A stretch of DNA of 64,000 nt from Leucaena leucocephala (taxonomy: Eukaryota; Streptophyta; Magnoliopsida; Fabales; Fabaceae): assembly GCA_037074615.1 (NCBI GenBank), contig CM073524.1, forward strand, positions 20,661,406 to 20,725,405. Reading direction: 5' to 3'. Made by a program: the position numbers and the translations under genes. Shown here piece after piece: positions 24,372 through 36,107 of this stretch; positions within the stretch are counted from its first letter, which is position 1; each line of letters begins with the position of its first letter. The notes beneath the pieces are model-generated. The model was given only the letters and a program-made list of their open reading frames with translations. It did no database searches and was not told where the DNA came from.

Positions 24372-26872
24372 TGTAACATCCCGATTTTTGGGTCTAGGAG
24401 AACTGGGAGGTAGTCTGATATGGGCAGGCTGCTAAACCCGTAGTCCTAGGGTAGTAATCTGATATGGGCGGACTACTTACCTGTATTTTGTAGGAATCCG
24501 ATGGATGAGCTAAGTCCTTTAGGATTTAAAGATGAGTTAAGTCTTTAACCTACAGAATCGGGACAGTTCACCTAGGTTCAAAATGAGGAATGTGAGGAAT
24601 ATCCTAAGTCTTAAGCCTAGGAATTCTGCAGGTAGCTTGATATGGGCTGGCTCCTGTGTAAGATAACCTGATATGGGCGGGTTGTCGAGCCTTTCAATTA
24701 ACAATGACTCCCGAAGAGTTTAGGGGATGAGTTATTGAAAGAGAATTTCTAGACCTTAAGATGAGGGATGAGAAGATGAGGTTAAGATGTCAGAAAGAGA
24801 ATGCAGGGGCATAATCATAATTATGGAAAAGATCGGGCTGGTAGCTGATGAGTACCATATTTTGCCAAAAAATAGAGAAAATTATGCTGATCATTTCACT
24901 GAACTGTGAAATGTGCATATGAGGTCTCTATAAGTATAAAAGAATTAGAAATGTGACCAAGGGTAAAATGGTCATTTTTGAAAAGTGTGCGCGGGAGCTT
25001 ACTTTCAGGCAAAAATAGCGTGGTCCGGATTAAATATCTGAAAATACCGGGAGATAGAGAAAAGGATTCCGGGTTGAATGACGCAACACATAATTTTGAT
25101 TTGAGGTCCCGATTTTTCTGTAAAAATTCCGGAAGATGGGAATTTACAGTTATAATCGGTAAAGGAAAAGCAGTCCAAATAGAGATGATCGGGCTATGGC
25201 CAGAGGCCATATAGTGGTTGTTAAGACCCATAGTGACACCAGGGAAGGCCCAGGCCCATAATATCAGTTCAGTGGTAAGAGGGGCCGGTGTCCAGGAAAA
25301 AGGTGCAAAATAACGAAAATGCCCTTATGTTATAGAATAACTGAAGAATGAGTAAAGGGTATTTTGGTCATTTGACTAAGGTTAGACAGTCAAAAATGGA
25401 TATCTAGATAGTTGACCAGGGTCAGAGAGTACTCTGGTAAGATATGAAAAGACAATAATGCCCCTAGACTCACTAAAGAAAATAAAGAGGCACCAAGGGC
25501 ATTTTGGTAATTTGCCAAGGGGTGTTTCTTGGGAGTCGGGCCATCAGAGTACTTGGACTGGATCAGAGACCCAAGATGATATTCCCAGGCCTAAAAATGT
25601 AGCCCAGCATAAATGTGAGAAAAAGTGGCATTAAAATAATGATTTAGTGACTTTTCAGTAAAGTAAAGTTACTCGGTTGGCACGATAACCGAGGAGGTGA
25701 TCAGATAAAGTCCGGAACTTATCTGGAGGTCATGGGATGGCGTGAAAGGTCCCTTCCAGGCGCCACATGGCACTGGTCTAGAGGGAGAAGAAAAGTTAAG
25801 GACACGTGGCATAATCTCAGCCGTTGAGTCCGGTTTGTGGGAAATCGGACCGGACCGGTACTAGACTAGACTGGAAAGATTCTAGAAGGTTTCTTGGCTC
25901 TCTCAATTTAGCCATGTGAGAAATGTGACTGATGAGGTGTCCCCTGAGGTGTCCCTTGATGATGCAGTAAAAGGAATAAAAGAAAATAGGAAATTCCAGG
26001 AAAATCGGTGGCCACATGTTGAGAGGGCTTGGAAATTACGGAAATGCCATCGGTGAAAACTATAAATACTCCCTCCCCCTCCCATTTCATGCATCCCAAG
26101 GTTTTGCAAGAGAAAGAGAGAGAAAGAAGAGAGAGAAGGAGAAAGAAAGAAAGAAAGGAAGTTCTGGCGGAGCTGGAAGCAGTATAGAGATTCTAGAGTT
26201 CTGCTAAGTTTTTGAGGTAGTAACTAATCCTAGCTTTTATGTAATGGCTTTGTGATTTGTTGTGCTATTGTTTGGTTGGATTGTTGTCTTATATGTTATG
26301 CTTGAAGCTCTATTACAATGATATGATCATATGTTATTGAATATAGAAGCACGCAGCATACTTATCTGTACACAATCATAAGCAAGCACTGTCACTCTTC
26401 ATTACATATATTGTTATGATTATTACTACTGAGATTCTCCCGAATCTCATTCCCCATATCTAACCCATTACAGGGAGATTATGTTGAAGTGGATTTTAAG
26501 AATTTTGAGAGACGTCGTTATGCTGCCGAATTTAAGACTGAACATCAGAATATGATAAGTACTGTGTACGTAGGTGCTGTCTAAGGAGGCTAGAAGTGAG
26601 TGGACCTAGCCGGTTCATCCAGTCTTTTCTGGGTACTTACGTAGAATGGTAGTTCTCATGAGGGAATTACCGAATCAGTACGGTTCAGTTCTTTGTACAG
26701 ATGAAGCCTAGCGGTTATACTGCCAAAATGAGATTAATCAGTTCTCAAATTAAAGGTTCAGAATAAGGAACTTAAGAGTAGAAATTTTAATTTCTGGGCT
26801 TAAGTTAAGATATGATCGAGCTAATATCGCTTCCGTAAGTGTACTCTAAGGGGTCTAAGGGAGGATGTTTCA
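24372..26872 (+). mobile_element. Solo LTR inserted in the copia relic (TSD TCACT)
   Basis: Starts TGTAACATCCCG, ends GGATGTTTCA, 2501 bp, flanked by TCACT at 24367-24371 and 26873-26877. Same family as 13634-16370 but lacking about 270 bp near the 3' end (the counterpart of about 15960-16230). TATA box TATAAATA at 26061-26068. Confidence 0.95.
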
Positions 26873-26877
26873 TCACT

Positions 26878-27180
26878 CTCTTCACTTTCTGAAGAGCTTT
26901 CTCCCCAGATTGATCATAAAAATGATCTCCTCTTCTGAAACTTTTCTCTCTTCTTCTCTTTGTCTTTCTTAGAGAATTGAGGACATTCGACTTTAATGTG
27001 GCCTAGTTTTTGCATTCGAAGTAGATGAAGGTCTTCATTCTCATTTTTCAATACATAAAGTTCTCTCTATTGAAACCTAGAGGCTTCATGGTAGAGCTTC
27101 TTCCTGTAACACGTTATCTCTAAATTTTGCCGTAGATATTGGATCTCTCTTGAGGTTTTTAGGTCTTTTCCAAGAGACCT
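26878..27180 (-). pseudogene. copia gag remnant with degenerate zinc knuckle
   Basis: On the minus strand near 27020-26975 the reading FECKN-stop-GHIKVECPQF is a CCHC knuckle whose first Cys is lost and which holds a stop. Only about 300 bp separate the primer site from the solo LTR, so most of gag has been deleted. Confidence 0.65.
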
Positions 27181-27194
27181 GTTTTGATACCAAA
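27181..27194 (-). other. copia primer-binding site
   Basis: Minus strand TTTGGTATCAAAAC directly follows the LTR end at 27195. It matches the tRNA-Met primer type. Confidence 0.7.
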
Positions 27195-27807
27195 TGTTAG
27201 TCTAGGCAGATACACCTAAGAGGGGGTGAATTGGGTGTTTTAAACTTTTTAATAGAAATTTAAAACTTAATGACACCGAGAATATGATTGACTAAAAATA
27301 ATGGGATTAGAAAAATTTTATCGAGGGATAGAAGTATCAACATAAGTCAATTTATCCTGGTTCAGACTAATACTCTTGTCCTACATCCAGTCCCTATAGG
27401 CCTTATGAGATTTTCAATTACCCCAAGATTTAAATGGGCTCTTGGCACCTCAATATAGCAATTGATTCACTCAATTACTCCCCCTTATTTTCCGTAAGGT
27501 AATATTCCCAACTTAAGAGAATCAATCTCTAAAATAAATAAAATAAATCAAAATATTTTCACAATCTCTCTCTCAAGGAGTATGTATATAACATAATAAA
27601 TTCAGAAATTTTGATTAGTTTGTTCGTTGTTCTTTTCTTCAACAATGTTGAGTCTTTAAATAGCATTTACTTCGGTTGGTAGCCGTTAGACTCAGATTTA
27701 GAACCGTTAGAGTGAAGGTGATGTTAGTCGTTAGCGAGTACGTGAGCACTAAATGCTTTGCCGAAAGTAGTAAGTTTATGTTACATCAGCCTCCATCATT
27801 CCCAACA
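27195..27807 (-). repeat. Probable 5' LTR of the copia relic (613 bp)
   Basis: The primer site fixes the inner end (plus strand TGTTAGTCTAGGCAG). The outer end is set at CCCAACA (27801-27807), giving TGTTGGG...CTAACA ends on the minus strand; this end is a guess from the TG/CA rule. It contains the copia-typical CACCTAAGAGGGGGTGAATT. Confidence 0.55.
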
Positions 27808-28256
27808 CTTAGCCTTTTCTGAACACACTCAACCTCAAGAGATTTGTCAGTAATTAAAGCATTGAGTAAGTGCATAAACCATCAATAATCAAGTCATTAT
27901 CAAAGATCAAAGTTTTAATCAAGTACAAATATCTTTCAGAAAAGTATATTATATTAATCGATTAACTAATGGATTAATTATCATAAATTTTTTCAATATT
28001 TCAATTAATGAAAGAAAGAGAAAACAGAGCATCATATTGATAAAAAAATTTCAATCATATTGATAAACTCTTATTTTTGTATTATTTTAGTGTGTTTAAA
28101 GAGAGTTTTATTATTGATTTTGTCCCCATTTACCAATATAATGAGCAATTAATTAATAATATAAAATTAGAATAGTTGAGAATTAATTGATATAATTTTA
28201 GTCATATATTATAATATTATCTTATTAGACAAATAATTTGTATATTTTTAATTTAT
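27808..28256. other. AT-rich spacer
   Basis: No coding frame, repeat end or RNA gene is visible between the copia LTR and the Athila-like leader. Confidence 0.5.
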
Positions 28257-29451
28257 GTTACAGGCCAATACAGTAACCAACTAACAGATTAGGTCTAAAT
28301 TAGTGAGAATGAAATAAGTTGACGGCTGGACAAAATGAGATTGAAGTATATGATGGAGGGGATAAGCTAACAGATTTGCAAACAGATAACTGCATGTGGC
28401 TAACAGAAACATGTGTTGAAGAGGAGATTCATTCACGCAAGAGAAACCTCACTGATTCCACAAGCAGACTTTATAGACTGATTCACGTTGTCACTACCTA
28501 TATACAGACCAAATTCACTCTCACGCAGGTCACCCATTCCATTACACAAGCTATATCTCACTCTCTTACTCCATCCATACTCCACGCCATTCTCTCTCTC
28601 TCATCTCAGTACTCTTCCTCTGTTCTAAGCAGTAGAACCAGAGAAACCTTCCACTTGCATCTTCATCTTCTATCTTCTACATTCACCATAGCTCCTACTG
28701 CTCTACCTGTTGCTGTTAAAGTTTTAATAGCCATACAAGGCTAGATCTGTTGTGCTCTCTTGGAGATGAAGCTGAACTAGAGTCCTTGATCTACAAACAG
28801 GGAGTTCAATTGTGTCTTTAATTCTAAATTTGAGGGCATCTGTTGCTATACTTCATACAGGATTTATTGATTCAATTGAGTTAGTAGATAATGAATATTA
28901 GGGAACCGAGTTAGATTTCCTGTTCTGTGTAATTGAGCTTTAATTGATCTTCATCCTTGATCTAGTTGGACATGGTTGTGGTTTATTAAAGCAATTATAT
29001 AGCAGAGTATAGTTATACCTATTTAATTCTTCTTCTTCTTCCTCTTAAGTTGAATGATTCATATTTCTCTATTCAATGTCTGCGAGTTGTAGTTTTGATA
29101 GAGATTAAGCTAATGAGTTGTTAGATAATACATTTTAATTCAACTAATTAACTCCTCATTTTCTGTAGACAATAAAGGTAAGGTAATCTCTAAATGAACA
29201 CACTTGTCATTAATTCATAACTACATCATTTACATCTAAAATCATAAACAGTATCATAGGATTTACATTCAGAATTTCTTCAATATTTCATCTCACGATT
29301 CATTTGATTAATTTATTAAATTGTGGCTCATTGGATTAGTTAGGAACTTTAGCATCCATTTGGGCTCATTGTGAATCGACCTATGTTAGCTTGAATTTAC
29401 TATAAGTTAGCTTAATTTCTTGTTTGATAATTAAAATGACAGTAATTAAAA

Positions 29452-29470
29452 TGGCGTCATTGCCAAGGGA
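29452..29470 (+). other. Primer-binding site, tRNA-Asp type
   Basis: TGGCGTCATTGCCAAGGGA is close to the TGGCGCCGTTGCCGGGGA site used by Athila, Tat and Ogre elements. Differences are of C-to-T or G-to-A type. Confidence 0.8.
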
Positions 29471-29599
29471 GCCTTACTTGTTAAGGTTTCCTAAGCAATC
29501 TTTTGGGCCTAAAAACATAAAAAGTATATGGGTGTTTTAGTTTTGTTGCGAATTTAGTATTTTGTGTCTTTAATATTAACTAATTGCCTATTTAGTCAT

Positions 29600-29960
29600 G
29601 ACCATCTACAAAAACTGATTGCTGGAGAGTCTGTGTGATTATTCGTCATGAGCAGATACACATTTGGTCTTAACCTAAAATTAGTGTTTCACTCAGATTT
29701 ACTCTCTGTAACTTTTAGTCTCGATCAGGGTGCTATTTGGTCGCAACCAAAACTGCTTATCCATCAAGTCGTCCTCTCTGTGACTTTTAGTTGCAACTAA
29801 AGTAACATTTGGTTGCAACCATAAATACTGATTTAAAAAATTTTGCTCTCTGTGACTAATAGTCGTGACTTGAAGTTCATTTTTGTCACAATTTTTGCTA
29901 TCTATAATTTGTCGCCGTGACTTAAGTCATATTTCATCACGACCTAAGTGTTTTATATTG
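29600..29960 (+). repeat. Degenerate GTCGCGAC array in the Athila-like leader
   Basis: About eight diverged copies of GTCGCGAC, such as GTCGCAAC, GTTGCAAC, GTCGTGAC and GTCACAAT. One copy, TTTGGTCGCAACCAAAA at about 29738, nearly equals TTTGGTTGCGACCAAAA at about 55991 in a different element. Confidence 0.7.
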
Positions 29961-30189
29961 TGATTGCTTGATCTCAACTTCTGAAATTGTTGCATTTGAT
30001 TTATGTAATATCCTGCATAATTGTTGAGTGTGAGTTACATGACCAGAAGCTCTGAATTCTTTCTTTTGGCCAAAGAAATAAATAGAACACTTATAAAAAT
30101 TAAGAAAGCTAAAACTTTAAGTCCAACTGTGTTGCATCTATTGTTGAGCTTAGTTCTTCTAGTGAATCTGTTGTAGCTGAGACTGATTT

Positions 30190-32226
30190 TGCATTTGGTG
30201 ATATCTTATACAATCATTTTGTCATGGAGCATGTTAATGAGGGTGAAGATCATAATCATAATCAAAATTTGAATCAAAATGAAGAGAATAACATGAATAA
30301 TAGAAGGGATTGTAGAAGCATTAGATAACTAACTTCTTCTAATGCAAACTTCAATCCTTGTCATACTTGTCCTACTTTAGATGTTAATTTTGAGTTGAAA
30401 GGTCCTTTGTTGAGTAACTTACCAAAATTTTATGGATTGACAGATGATGATCCTTTTAAGCACTTGAAGACTATGCAGTGGGTGTGCTTATCCATGAAAC
30501 CTATAGGTGCTGATATGGATGTTGTACAGAGACAAATATTCCATTTTATAATTAAAGAAAAGGCAAAGGAATGGTTTTATATGATGCCACATCATGCACC
30601 TCATACTTTGGACTCCTAGAATAACTTGAGAAATACTTTCTTAGAGAGATAATTTCCTACTTCCAAGATTGCTACATTGAGAAAGGAAATTTTTGGTGCA
30701 AAATGTTTGCTCAAGAGTCCTTTTATGAATTTTGGGGAAGGTTTCAAGAGTTACTAGTTAGATGTCCTTACCACCAGATTCCAAGTAAACATTTGGTGCA
30801 ATTTTTCACTCAGGATTGCGCACTACAGATAGAAATAATCTGGATCTAGCTACAGGGGTTCTATTAATGACTTAAATCTTGATGAAGCATGGAACTTGAT
30901 TGAGAAGATAACAAATAATAACCAGCAGTATAGGGGCTATGATGCTAAGCAAGTTCATGAAAATTTTGCAAGGTCTTCTCAAGATTTTAATAATCTATCT
31001 TCTCAAGTTACTGCTATGAATGCTTAGATCAACAAGTTAACTGCTCAATTAAGCAATACATATGTTCAAAACCCATACTCTCAAACTCTAGTTGCTCCTA
31101 GTTATCATCTTTGTTTTTCTCCAATGCATACCAGTAACAAATGTCCTATACGCTATAAAGATGTATTAACCATCTATCAAGGAAAACCAAATTAGTATCC
31201 ACAAAGGAATCCATACTCCAACACGTATAATGAAGGATGGAGAGACCATCCAAATTTCAGATGGATGGATAGAGGAAGAGACAAGAATTTTGGATAAAAC
31301 AAATTCAATAATGACAATCAAGTGGTTACATCTTCTAGAGCTATGGAAGTACCTACCGCTTCAAAGGATGATGGTATATCTGAGATAATCAAGAGCATTA
31401 ATATGACATGAAGCACATGACAGTGGAGATGATGGTATATCTAAGATAATCAAACATAAATTCTATAAACACAAACTTCAGCTCTAATTTCAAGGACTTG
31501 AGTTCTACAATGGAGAATAACCTAGCAATGACAAATTCTAAGTTTTATGCTTTGGAGAGCAAAATAGAGCAGTGGGAAACCAAAGCTTTAAACATGAATG
31601 GTTGTGTATCACAGTTAGCTAATTCAATGAGTGATGTCCAGGTAAGGATCGGTGGAAATCTACTTTCAAATACAGTTGTTAACCCTAAATCTATGAATGC
31701 TATAAGTTTGAGAAGTGGAAAGCAAGTTAGGGAGCAAGTTACGGATGCTAAAAATGAAGAGGAATGTGATGTAGATAATGATTCCAGCATTCTAATGAGG
31801 AATAGCATCAACAAGTCTGAAAGCAAGAAGGAAGCATAACTCCTTAAGAAGAAAAAGGTTACATTTGATCTTACAGAAAGTCAAATCGATTCTGCACAAG
31901 ATTCTGAAGGTTGTGGACAGCTAAACAGCAAGGAAATTGAGCTACTTGAGGCTATGGATTCTGAGTTAGGAAATCCTAGAGTTGACACAACTGAAGAAAC
32001 ACAATCAGCCATAAATTCAGAGCTCAAGTAGTAAGAAACAACTTCTGGTTCAGCAGAGAAAGAAGTGAATCTGAAGGATTTACCTCTCCCAAGAGAATTC
32101 ATGAGTAGTAAGAAGAAAGCCTTAGAGAAACAGAACACAAAAGTAATTGATTTTTTTCAGCAAGATTGAAAAATGTGCGTATTCCATTTGTTGCCAAGGT
32201 ACTTAACATTCCAGAGGGATTTGTTA
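30190..32226 (+). pseudogene. Athila-type gag, degenerate
   Basis: The frame 30395-30619 reads LSNLPKFYGLTDDDPFKHLK and on to AKEWFYMMP, the capsid-type gag of Athila/Tat elements. Further pieces follow in shifted frames (about 30620-31000; DEAWNLIEKITNNNQQY near 30880). The frame 31498-31839 contains NPKSMNAISLRSGKQV, matching the conserved NP...AITLRSGK linker between gag and protease in these elements. At least six stops or frameshifts separate the pieces. After about 32226 homology ends. Confidence 0.8.
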
Positions 32227-33226
32227 TTGTATAACCTTACTGATATTTTTGGAATTTGCTGTGTTCCATATGTACTTTTGTTGATTCATGATTTATTTGT
32301 ATTGTTATTTTTTCTTAGAGTGATAACTACTGATAGTTCTTAAAATTTATTTTAGAAATTTCATTTTTTCCATTGCAAAGCTGCATGAACCATTCCTGTT
32401 GTCCTAATGTAAATGCGTTCAAAAGAGAGGAGGTATGTTAAACCCAATATCTCTAGCTTTTAGTTTCTAGAAATTTTGATTGAGTTAGCTGTTGCCTAAT
32501 GCAAATATCGAATAATATATGTGGTCTTCAGATTTATTATTCATATTTTTTTCACTTTACAAATAAAAAATGAGATTTACCTATATTGCTTGCATGTTAC
32601 CCTATTTCAATGAGGATTCTCCTAGTCGTTAATGGGTTTCTTCAATGATTGTACTCTGTTGTTTGAAATAAATGATGAAACCAATTTGAGGTCAGCTTAT
32701 GACGTCCTTACTAGATAAAAAACAATTATAAAGTGTTTAAACTCATAAAGAACAAATATTTCAAACATGAACATCGCAAGGAACATTGCAGGATCTGTTA
32801 TCCGAAATCTTCGATAACAAGTTTGTGGAAACTACATTTCTGAGAGCTTGTGTGTAAATTTTGTTCTCTTCTCCATATGTTATGTTAAACATTAGCATTG
32901 TATATTGATAATAGTGTCATCACATGAAATAATAATTGTAATTTTTTCATTTCCCAATCATTTCCTACATTTTTATGCAAGATAGAGATGGTCAAGCAAC
33001 GATAATTGCACTAAGGTCCATTCGTAAAGGATAAGAGGTATGTTATCTGCAATTAACATATCGAAAGTATTTCTTGTAACTTGAGGTTTATAACACCAAG
33101 GATCAAAAGGGAAGATGTGTTTTTTTCATACAAACAATTTAAACACACTCACACAGACAAACTTGTCAACAACGGGTTTAAACCATGATCTTCTCCAACG
33201 AGTTGTGTTGCCACTGGGGCAACTAG
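32227..33226. other. AT-rich region without recognised content
   Basis: No long frame, RNA gene or element end is recognised. It may be decayed pol sequence or older spacer. Confidence 0.4.
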
Positions 33227-34493
33227 TGGAGGGAATTGGAAGACACTGCAGCGGAAATTAACTTTAAAAATTTTTCATTCCCTGCCAGGATCTACCGAAT
33301 GTATTTAAGTCAAGGAGAAAGAAGTGTTACCTTTAGGTGTTCGAGCTGTGGTCGCGACCTCAGTGTCCACTAGTCGCGACTCTTCGCCTCTGGAGTTTTC
33401 AGTCGCAACCTCCTCAGCTTCTAGTCACGACCTGTCACCTCTGGAGTTTTCAGTCGCGACTTCCTCTGCTACTAGTCACGACCTTTAGCCTCTGGAGTTG
33501 TCAGTCATGACTTCCTCTGCTTCTAGTCGCGACCTGTCGTCTCTTTTCAGATTTCTGACATTCAGACGCCAATTTAGTCACGGCCTATGTGTCAACTGTT
33601 CGCGACTTCGTCGTACTTGGTGCTCTTTTCTCGATCATAAGAAGTCGACAACTTAGATCGGCTTCCTCTAGCGGTATCTACACGAACAGCGTTCCAATCA
33701 TGAACGACGTGCTAGCACCTCTTGTCTCTCTAGGGCTTTCTCAAGAATCCGTCCTCACCGTCTCTATTTTGCCAGTTTCTTATCTGCAAACCTTTTGCAC
33801 TCTCCTTGCCCCTTTTTCTCTTGTGTGTAGAACCCTAGCCCCTAATGTCAAATATATATTAATTTTGTCATACAACCATATCACGTCCCGTTACTTTCTC
33901 GATCCCTGAGTAGTCTGACGATAGAAATGGAACTACCCTTCCATTACAGTATGGCCATACATTTCTCAGACTCACTAATCGAGGAGCCCAGTAATATCTC
34001 TCTACGAATGTGAGGGACAAATTCCATCTTGACCATTCACATTTCTCCGCATGAAAAACCACTGAGCCCGAACATAGCATTTATGATCACTCGGTCAAAA
34101 GTGACTTTTGACTAGGTCAAAGCTGAGCGTTTGTCATGTAGGAATCCATGACGATCTCAGGTCAAAGGGCATAGTTACATGACTTGTATATGAGAGAAAC
34201 TTATGACTTAACCCATGTAGCTCTCTCATAGCGGGTCGGTCTAATACCTTATACTCTTACATGTGCCTATGACTTTGATTTATATCTATATATATCTTCA
34301 AAGTCATACTGGTCTTATTTCATCTTTGCTCCCGCATAGATGACCGACCAGAGACATTTAGGATAAGATCATGAGTTATCCAATGATGGTCATCACAGTA
34401 AACATGCAAATAATGTGATAACATAATTAAGAAATTCATAAAACAATAATGTTTATAAGACAATAATTGGCCCCTAGGGCACAATTTCCAACA
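33227..34493 (-). mobile_element. Copia-type LTR, shortened copy
   Basis: On the minus strand starts TGTTGGAAATTGTGCCCTAG at 34493, a familiar plant copia LTR start, and ends near TTCCAATTCCCTCCA at 33227. It is the same family as 50849-52711 but lacks about 600 bp in the middle (equivalent of about 51448-52050 plus a smaller gap). The flanks ACTAG and TCGGT do not match, so no target duplicate supports a clean insertion. It carries a ten-copy GTCGCGAC array at 33351-33606. Confidence 0.8.
33351..33606 (-). repeat. GTCGCGAC array in copia LTR (10 copies, CpG-decayed)
   Basis: Ten copies about 25-30 bp apart; about six have changes such as GTCACGAC, GTCGCAAC and GTCATGAC, which look like deamination of CpG. 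Confidence 0.85.
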
Positions 34494-35144
34494 TCGGTAT
34501 CCCCAAGGACATTGACAAAGCAACTGGCTCCATAAACCATAAGCGGAAAACATGGCAAAAAAAAAAGCCAAGATGAACCAACAGCAACACAATCTATGAA
34601 CCAAGATCAAAGTTTGTGTAGCAGAATTAGAAACTACAGAGGTAAGCATACGAAATTGACAACAACAACACCTAAGAACACTGTATAGTGGACCTCTAAC
34701 TAGCTACCAATGAACTTAGAGGTCCCAACTAGTATCATCTACATGTGGAGCTTTTTTGGCAGACACTCCACAAGAACCTTGAACCAAATCACAAGAGACA
34801 TGTGGACAAAGTCTTCCCCAAATAGTTCTAACATCCTAGAAGCCACTACTATCTCTATTCTTGGAAGACTCCTCCGTGGATATAATGTCAACCCTACAAA
34901 AGCAACATTTGCGCTTTCTTCTAATATTTAGAAAAGACTGCTCACGAGTTATATGCTTCCCTTTACCAATGTTAGGAGTACCGTCCTTCTTGAAGCAAGT
35001 ATCCTTAGAATCCTGATGATCCAAACTATAGATATCTAGATGATCAGCTAATCCCATATAATCAGAGGAGGAGCTAGATGTACTAATCTTCTCATTGAAG
35101 CAAAGACTACAAAAGATGTCTTATATTTTGAACTAGAGGGAGTA
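34494..35144. other. Unrecognised region
   Basis: A 73-codon minus-strand frame (35057-34836) has a basic Cys pair (RRKRKCCFC) but no family is recognised. Nothing else stands out. Confidence 0.35.
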
Positions 35145-35291
35145 ACACTCTGTTCTTATATATAAGTCATTTTACCTCATTCTTGTATACCAAAGAATAT
35201 ATTAAATTAATAAAAATTGTCACATTTTCTCCTATTATATTTAGGATCAAACTTTTCTCCTACAAGTGACTTATATATAAGAATAGAGTGA
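35145..35291. mobile_element. Stowaway-like MITE
   Basis: Terminal inverted repeats of about 28 bp (ACACTCTGTTCTTATATATA on the left; right end reverse complement TCACTCTATTCTTATATATA), flanked by TA at 35143-35144 and 35292-35293. Confidence 0.8.
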
Positions 35292-35354
35292 TATCATTGA
35301 ACTAATCTCCATTGTGGCTCAAATTTTATAGTCAACTTAGAAACTAGTTTTTTA

Positions 35355-35589
35355 CTACTTTCATTCCTTATTATAAGACCCAATTAATTTTTTTAGGAGA
35401 TTAAATAAGTTAAATAAATGACGTTATTATAGTATATATTAAGTATTATAATATTATATATTAATTTATAAGTCAGACAAATTAGTTTAAAGAAAAAATA
35501 ATATAAATAATTTTAAGTGATTTATTTAATTTTTTTAATCTTTTAAAAAAAATTGACTAGGTATTATAACATGAAAGGGAAGGAGAGAG
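35355..35589. mobile_element. Stowaway-like MITE
   Basis: Inverted ends CTACTTTCATTCCTTATTAT and, reversed from the right, CTCTCTCCTTCCCTTTCATG, with TA at 35353-35354 and 35590-35591. The interior is very AT-rich. The ends are imperfect, so the call is weaker than for the neighbour. Confidence 0.6.
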
Positions 35590-35909
35590 TATATAATAGC
35601 GGGTTCAAGCGACTAAATAACTACATCATGTCTCAAAATTTTAGATATAAGAGTTTTTAAACATGTTCTCAGTCACTTTCCTTATGACTATTATTTATAT
35701 TGCTAATTATTAATAATAAAAAATATACAATATACTATTTTGTTATACTAGGAAATTAGGAATTACTTACTCTAAAAATATTAGAGCTAATTGAAGAATT
35801 TTCTCTTGTTTGTAAATGTAAATGAAAGGGAGTATTTTAATAAATTAAAGAAATTATTAATATTTATTAATTATTAATTAATTTTTTGTAAGATTAATTA
35901 ATTAATTTA

Positions 35910-36095
35910 TGATTTTTTTTATTGTCCACCCGGTTTATCAGAGTTTTGCCCCGACTACATCCGGATTCGACCCTCGTCGCGCACCTAGCTATGGTGGGTG
36001 AGTCTCCCAACGGGAATTTTCTGCATACGTCAAGGTTTGAACTCGATATCTCATTTAAATGATACCGAACTATTTACTACTCGGACCAACCCTCG
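35910..36095 (-). mobile_element. tRNA-derived SINE with 12-bp target duplication
   Basis: On the minus strand it starts near GAGGGTTGGTCCGAGTAGTA (A-box-like), has a B-box-like GAGTTCAAACCTT about 45 bp on, includes GGGAGACTCACCCACC, and ends in an A-rich tail (AATAAAAAAAATC). TTAATTAATTTA occurs at 35898-35909 and 36096-36107 as the target duplicate. A SINE is transcribed by RNA polymerase III from the internal boxes and moved by LINE enzymes. Confidence 0.8.
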
Positions 36096-36107
36096 TTAAT
36101 TAATTTA

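Larger units (their letters stand above)
19584..27807 (-). mobile_element. Degenerate Ty1/copia element, minus strand, split by two solo LTRs
   Basis: Surviving pieces are 19584-19614, 22567-24371 and 26873-27807. Read on the minus strand: LTR (27807-27195), primer site, gag zinc-knuckle remnant, protease, GAG-pre-integrase and integrase, then the beginning of the RT region, which is lost at 19584 where the gypsy nest begins. Protease before integrase before RT is the copia order. Coding pieces are full of stops. Confidence 0.85.
28257..32226 (+). mobile_element. Truncated Athila/Tat-type gypsy element
   Basis: A tRNA-Asp-type primer site (29452-29470), a long leader and an Athila-type gag are present. 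The element stops just after the start of the protease region, near 32226; no RT, RNase H, integrase or 3' LTR is seen. The 5' LTR probably covers much of 28257-29441 (TATA-like CTATATACAG near 28497), but its start is not defined. Confidence 0.7.

Noticed and set aside
28319..28744. 141-codon plus-strand frame before the Athila-like primer site
   Set aside because: Low-complexity Ser/Leu/His composition from a CT-rich LTR or leader region, with no domain; it starts from a non-ATG codon.
32400..33070. GAGGTATGTTA repeated near 32430 and 33036
   Set aside because: Only 11 bp, two copies, no structure around them; expected by chance in AT-rich DNA.
33589..33909. 106-codon frame with a related frame at 51136-51390
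   Set aside because: Both lie antisense within the copia LTR and share only LTR sequence; no gene support.
35910..36095. A tRNA gene or tRNA pseudogene
   Set aside because: Box-like elements are present, but no cloverleaf can be drawn; the A-rich tail and target duplicates show a SINE.
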